Shown here: piece after piece, positions 1-64,000 of the stretch
How the letters are laid out: each line of letters starts with the position of its first letter
Numbering within the stretch: position 1 is the stretch's first letter
Source: Prostheceraeus crozeri
Taxonomy: Eukaryota; Platyhelminthes; Polycladida; Euryleptidae
Direction: 5' to 3'
Assembly (NCBI GenBank): GCA_907163375.1
Contig: CAJQUW010007472.1
Span: 261,001-325,000 of the forward strand
DNA length: 64,000 nucleotides
Notes under the pieces: generated by a model
Told to the model about the DNA's origin: nothing
What the model saw: only the letters and a program-made list of their open reading frames with translations
The model's database searches: none
Program-made: the position numbers and the translations under genes

Positions 1-937
1 CGAATTGAGAATCGGGGTAGCACTTAAGTTTGCTCTTTACATCATCATACAGTGGGAGAAAATGATGTTTTTATATATTCAATTCCATTCGGATTGATTC
101 ATGAATTTGTAATATTCGGTTCCGGTTGAAATAGACTTGGTCTGATCGTGTTCTTTTGAGAAGCAATCGAAGCGGTCGACTTCAGGGTGAAGGTGGTAGA
201 CTTGGGTTCGTGACCACTATACATTTCCTAGTCGAATAACACAGATTTGACTGTCATATCTATGTACAACTGGAAGTGTCCATGATGCTATGATGTTTGT
301 TGTTGTAGAATTCAATATTGTGACTTGATGAGGGAGCTACATTAAGTTTCAATTCATTATTCGTAAACAATATCTGCGATCTTGTCAAATTGCTTGCATA
401 GTTTATGTACTTTTCCATGTGTCAGTAGTTTAAACAGTTTTCCAATGCAGTATAAATACAGTTAACTGATGAATATTGAATGAGAGAAGGAAATGTCATA
501 TTTGTTATTTATATTTGACGATGTCCAAGGTTTACTCTCGGAATGATGTATTACACAAAGTGATTTACACTTACAAAAATAATGTTAGCTTCGAAGTACA
601 ATTTAAGTAAATCCAGATCATCAATGGTGATTATTGCGCACATGAGCAGTAGAACTACAGAAGTTTAGAGTACCAGGAGAGAGTTATGAACGAGCTTTAA
701 GTTATTATTTTCATCTTCTCATCTGCATGGATTAGATCACGATGTAATTCATTCAAAATGTTGCCCTTGCACCCTGGAAGGAAGTTTGTTTCATCCTTTC
801 CTTTAATTATCTGAATAACTCGAATACTAAATAACCAGTCATTTCTATATTTGCAGTATCTTAATTTGCGTTCAATAAATAAATATATTTTGACCTAAAA
901 GAATTCAAGTAGAAGGAAATATCAAAAGCGACAAAAA
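1..937. other. Upstream intronic sequence, nothing recognised
   Basis: AT-rich sequence with no long reading frame, no exon matching a C1 domain and no clear repeat. It should be intron between the C1B/C2 exons upstream and the first C2 exon seen here. Confidence 0.5.
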
Positions 938-1401
938 CAGTGAAAATAATTAATGAACGTCATAGAAAATGTGCGAAAATATCAGATATCTGACGTCATA
1001 CTTTGAATCAGAGAATCAAAAGAAAACATTGATTCCTTTCTGGGATTTCTCCGTTCGTAAAGCATGTAAAGAGCAGTAAAGATGACAAGCATCGATATTA
1101 GCTAGTAAATTATCCGTCTTTTCCCTTATATCGTCGTCCACAAATTATAATGAAGGTCATGTGAGTAACAAAGTTAGATATCTAGGGTCTGTTCAGAAAC
1201 CTAGTCTATAATGTTGACATCTCTTTCATAATCAGCTGTAGACAATTACAGAAGGGAATAACCGTTGAATTTACCAGCTAATCACCAGCTTGTCACCTTC
1301 ACTGTTTTTGCATGCTTCACGAAGGATGTAATCAATCCAAGAAAGTAATCAATGTTTGTTTCAATCAATCAATTCTCTTTCGATATTCAATGAACTACGA
1401 C

Positions 1402-1921
1402 CACAGAATTAGACCGGTCGTCTGTTCTTCCATTTGACTAGAAAGGAAACATTGGAACATGTAGCGTTAATGAAATGGCACAATCTCCTGACTGAATACC
1501 ATAGCAATCGAACAATGAGCAGCCAGTTCAACATTAAACACAGCAAATTGTGTGAAGTTTCAGTGACTGTTATCAACCGGATCACACATCAAAGAGACGC
1601 AGACGATGTCAAGTTCTACAGAGAAGTTTGTGAACGTTTTTTCATGCGCCTGATAACTTTTTTTAAAATGATCGGAGGGTCCAACATTATTGAGAAAACT
1701 TTTGTGCAATGATCTGAATTCTTCGAATCTGAAGGAATCGTGACGATAGGAGCATTTTGAAGGAATTCCCGGTAATCTGCAAGCGATGAGCGACTTTTTT
1801 TCTATCTCTGTAAAGCACTAAAATTTTCTTTTTGCCTACTTAGCAAGTTCCTGCATGTGCCATCGTCTTGGATCAGCTTGCCTTCCAGCAAAGTAACACG
1901 CTTTAACAATCTAATTCTGTG
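1402..1921 (+). mobile_element. hAT-type MITE, 520 bp, copy 1
   Basis: Starts CACAGAATTAGA and ends TCTAATTCTGTG. It is flanked on both sides by the same 8 bases, ACTACGAC (1394-1401 and 1922-1929). Eight-base target duplications with short inverted ends are the mark of the hAT superfamily. A 92-codon open frame inside (1434-1712) has no recognisable domain. Confidence 0.85.
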
Positions 1922-2221
1922 ACTACGACAGACCTTTGTTGTCAATCTACACTGTGACGTATAGTCGTATGACATGCTGATATGTTGTCTCGCTACAATA
2001 TGAACGCTGTTAGCGTTCTGTCAATAATAATAGGACAATATGCTGTCGATATCACTTAGAGATGACTTCTGCCTTCACTCGCATTCAGCGTGGTCTAGTG
2101 AAGAAGGTGCGAGCTCGTCTCCACCGCGGACTTCGGTTCGATTCCTGGCTAAGGCGAGTGCGGTCGGGGAATCAAGGGTGTTGGCGTCTTGTATTGACTT
2201 AATAGCTGTCATTATCTTTCG
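1922..2221 (+). repeat. SINE-like repeat with tRNA-like module, copy 1
   Basis: Matches the two inverted copies at 53621-53890 and 53934-54204. Near its right part are a pol III A-box-like GTGGTCTAGTGAAG and a B box GGTTCGATTCC about 40 bp later. The tail ends in TTAATAGCTGTC. Confidence 0.6.
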
Positions 2222-2329
2222 ATAATCAATGTTTGTTTTGATTCCCTGATTTAAAGTGTGACGGTCAAAAGATATCTGAAATTTTCGCACATTCTCTGTG
2301 TTGTTTATTATTTTCACTGTGCACTTCGC

Positions 2330-3379
2330 ATTGCATTATCTATCAAGATGATATCGAAATGAATCATCAAATTCTTTCTATTGATATTGTTGCTTGTTTA
2401 AATCAGCTCGCAGTTTCTTGCATGGAAACATTTACTTTTCAATACGCTGCTAGTTGCTACCTTAGCAATTTCCTTTGATTGTTAAATGATTCACGGTGCA
2501 GATCACTTCATTGAGAAAGCAGGGGTAAATCAAATATCTTTGCTATCGAGCCCAGCAAAGTCAGTAATACTTACATTGCAGATATAATATTAAACCACAG
2601 GAATGATGACGGTGAGCAGGTATATAATGAATTAGATGACATTTTCTCTTGCCGAGCCTGCTTGAGTAGCAAAAGTGATGAACGCCGTCCAAAATATTAT
2701 AATTTGAAAGAGAACTGATGAGAAGTTCTGTAGTTTGCATTGTCTACTACTAGAGATGTTTCCTAGTTCATTTCTGTTACAAAGTGCAACACAACCCTCC
2801 CACATTTGCACATCTTCAGTTGAGCATCTTTTCAATGGGAATTTGTGATGGATTCTGACATGAGAAGGGTCGCTTGCCGTGCAAATTTCCGGAGTTTGTT
2901 TACCTGTTTAGAAATCTGAGTGTAATTGAACTTAATTTCAAAAATTTCGACCATTAAATTATATTAAGTAACTTCTTTATATTCGATTCTGAAGCATTTT
3001 GTTGTCAGAACTTTTGAATCGCTCTGTAATATCGGCGTTCGGAAGCATACTTTGAATAGTAGAAAAATATAGTACTGCTATTTCATAGCGCAACAAAGTT
3101 CTCATCATCGCCGGATGATCACATATAAACTATTTCCAATCCTGCAGTTTTGAGAAACTATCCGTTTCTTTCTTCGACCGCTTTTAATTGAGAATATGAA
3201 AAAATCAAATCTTACATTTATCAAAAGACACGAGGATTGACTGATACATTACAATGGCATTTACAAATGAGATGACATTCTATATTTACGCAATACGATG
3301 AATTATCCGTACACATGAAATATTGTCGTGAAATGTAAAGATAATTGACAAGAGATGACAATGAGATGATAATTTAGAA
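2330..3379. other. Intronic sequence, nothing recognised
   Basis: AT-rich with only short chance reading frames. No repeat family seen elsewhere in the window matches here. Confidence 0.4.
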
Positions 3380-4156
3380 CAGGGGTGCGCAACCTGCGGC
3401 CGTTGCAGAGGCTAAGTGCGGCCGTGACAATTAGAAGTAGGCCAAATGAAAAAGAATATTGTACATGTATATTGCGAATATTTCTGGAGTTCAAGGCAAT
3501 CGAAAAACAATTGTCACTATAGTAGCACTGTGGAACACCTTTATGCCCATGCTGTTTGGAAAAAGTTTGCCCACAGGCGCGATGAAGGCGTTCAAGCAGT
3601 TCGATAACTCATGAATAGAATATTTTAGGGAAGTTGCATTCATGTGCATTCATGGCTACAGTCATCAGCTAAAAGAAACAAAAGGGACAATTGAAGTTTG
3701 CTCGAATTGTTTGTGCGTGTAAACTTTAAGTCCATGGCCTGAATAAGGATGCCTGCACCGGCCTTGTGATGAATGAATGAATGAATTTCGTATGGCCCGT
3801 GATTCCTTTATGAATTATTAAAGCAGCTTAGTAAAGTGTTCTCTCCTTCGGTTGCCCTTACAAAAACATGCTTTCAACTTTTCAAGTGCTATACACATTA
3901 AGCGTAGAACACCTTAAGTCTTTTCTGGTCAAAAATGACCGTCGGTCGTATATGGGCTAACTTGCTAGCTCATTCTTTACGAAGTAGGCCTTTATGCGAT
4001 TTTCAGTGCGTCATTCATCAAGGAAAGCTAATTTGAGTGGTGGAATATAAAAAGGATTGGCTATTGACCTAGTTGTTTGCACACATATTAAGTGCGGCCG
4101 TGATTCTTTCGGCCTTCGAAATGGCGGCCGAAAAATGTAAAAGGTTGCGCACCCCT
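3380..4156. mobile_element. hAT-type non-autonomous element, 777 bp
   Basis: Begins CAGGGGTGCGCAACC and ends GGTTGCGCACCCCTG, a perfect inverted end of the common hAT kind. The flanks ATTTAGAA (3372-3379) and ATTTAGAC (4157-4164) agree at seven of eight bases, as expected for an aged 8-bp target duplication. GCGGCCG repeats occur just inside both ends. It holds a short (GAAT)n run and no transposase frame. Confidence 0.85.
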
Positions 4157-4576
4157 GATTTAGACAGTGGAAGGAGCGCACATTTAAATGTTAACAAATG
4201 GCATTTGGATTAATCAAAGCACAGATCATGAATTGTATAACTGGAATAGGTGATCTTGAACATAGGGCCTGGCATCATATCATCAAATTTTATTCTAAAA
4301 AAACCCCCCAAAACATCCCAAAACATGCTTCCGCCGTAATGTTAAAAGATAAATAATTGTATAAAAACAAAAGCAAGAAAAATAAATTCATGAACCCAAG
4401 TTTTAGTCGTGAGCCTTTGGCAGGGGTGGAAAGCAAACATTTCCAGTCGAAGAAAAGTCTGGATGCTTTCTTTCATTATCCTAATCAATGGTTTAAAGGA
4501 GATCAGGATAAAACAACGACTGCAGTTTTCGCGTCAAATCATGAATTTTGTGATATAAATGAATGAATGACGGTTG

Positions 4577-4757
4577 AACGTCACTTCTCCCCTATACTGA
4601 GGGCATGGACGGAGCTGACAAAGTCAGACTTTTCTGGAGCGCTGTGATCTTTTAGCCCGGATGCCCTTCCTACCGACTTCCAATGACACTTTCGGGGCTC
4701 GACCTCTGTACCAGAAGATCACAAGTCCAAGCACTTAACCACTGTGCCACGGAGACC
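4577..4757 (-). repeat. tRNA-derived SINE, family S1, copy 1
   Basis: On the minus strand the head reads GTCTCCGTGGCACAGTGG and on, a good A box, with B box GGTCGAGCCCC further in. The body and the 3' end (…GTGACGT) match four other copies in the window (20074, 38269, 43967/44520, 52872). It ends about 100 bp upstream of the C2 exon acceptor at 4859. Confidence 0.85.
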
Positions 4758-4858
4758 ACATTATCATTTTATGGTTTCTATTCACAACACGAACTTCATG
4801 ACCGTTATGTTATGTCATTCAAGTCGTAAAATTGTCAAATTGTGATCCTTCATTGCAG

Positions 4859-64000
<59,142 letters not shown>

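Larger units (their letters stand above)
938..2329. mobile_element. Inverted-repeat element, ~1.39 kb, carrying nested insertions
   Basis: Positions 938-1033 and 2224-2329 are inverted copies of each other over roughly 100 bp, with scattered differences. Between them sit a complete hAT-type MITE (1402-1921) and a repeat with a tRNA-like module (1922-2221). The outer arms therefore look like the ends of an older DNA element into which others were inserted. No coding remnant of a transposase is visible. Confidence 0.55.

Noticed and set aside
1434-1712. 92-codon frame in the hAT-type MITE as a transposase remnant
   Set aside because: No hAT transposase motif. Related frames in other copies are not kept at equal length.

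Overview
The window is intron-rich animal DNA: AT-rich, full of transposable elements, with consensus GT-AG introns. I can support one host gene, on the plus strand: a conventional (calcium-dependent) protein kinase C of the PRKCA/PRKCB/PRKCG (fly Pkc53E) group. Eleven exons are visible. They cover about 518 codons, from the middle of the C2 domain, through the V3 hinge and the whole kinase domain, into the C-terminal V5 tail, which is still open at the window edge. The N-terminal pseudosubstrate and C1A/C1B exons must lie upstream. Wording of the kinase domain ([18 protein letters not shown]) suggests an invertebrate, most likely a protostome; I cannot name the species.

Layout: 1-4858 is upstream intron with an inverted-repeat element, two hAT-type elements and a SINE. 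C2 exon A (4859-5015) and C2 exon B (22926-23157) are separated by a 17.9 kb intron that is mostly a 10.3 kb array of an 85-bp GC-rich satellite (7695-17983). A 33-bp hinge exon (25593-25625) is followed by a 24-bp minisatellite (26993-28058). The kinase exons run from 28278 to 39980. They include one 74-bp intron, one 86-bp intron and one GC-AG intron. A 23.8 kb intron then holds a LINE inserted into a SINE, a 100-bp purine-rich array (45047-47232), a palindromic SINE pair, a 2.1 kb inverted-repeat element carrying 17 copies of a 53-bp unit with a CRE palindrome, a 1.1 kb hAT element, and several decayed LINE pieces. The V5 exon begins at 63807.

The mobile elements fall into families that can be defined inside the window. 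There is a seven-copy hAT-type MITE family (ends CACAGAATTAGA, 8-bp target duplications), two other hAT-type elements with near-perfect or perfect 8-bp duplications, a mariner-like MITE, a five-copy tRNA-derived SINE, a second SINE with a tRNA-like module, a third single SINE, fragments of at least two LINE types, a Penelope-like 3' fragment with a GIY-YIG endonuclease signature, and two non-coding inverted-repeat elements with 12-bp target duplications whose ends look Penelope-like.

The most interesting items are the unusual PKC tail (turn-motif proline missing, hydrophobic-motif Ser replaced by Asp), the 17-copy CRE array and histone-type stem-loop inside one inverted-repeat element, the hammerhead-ribozyme-like cores in the Penelope-like ends, the array of 5' splice-site consensus sequences next to GAA-rich stretches, and the nested higher-order structure of the 85-bp satellite. 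No second host gene was found on either strand.
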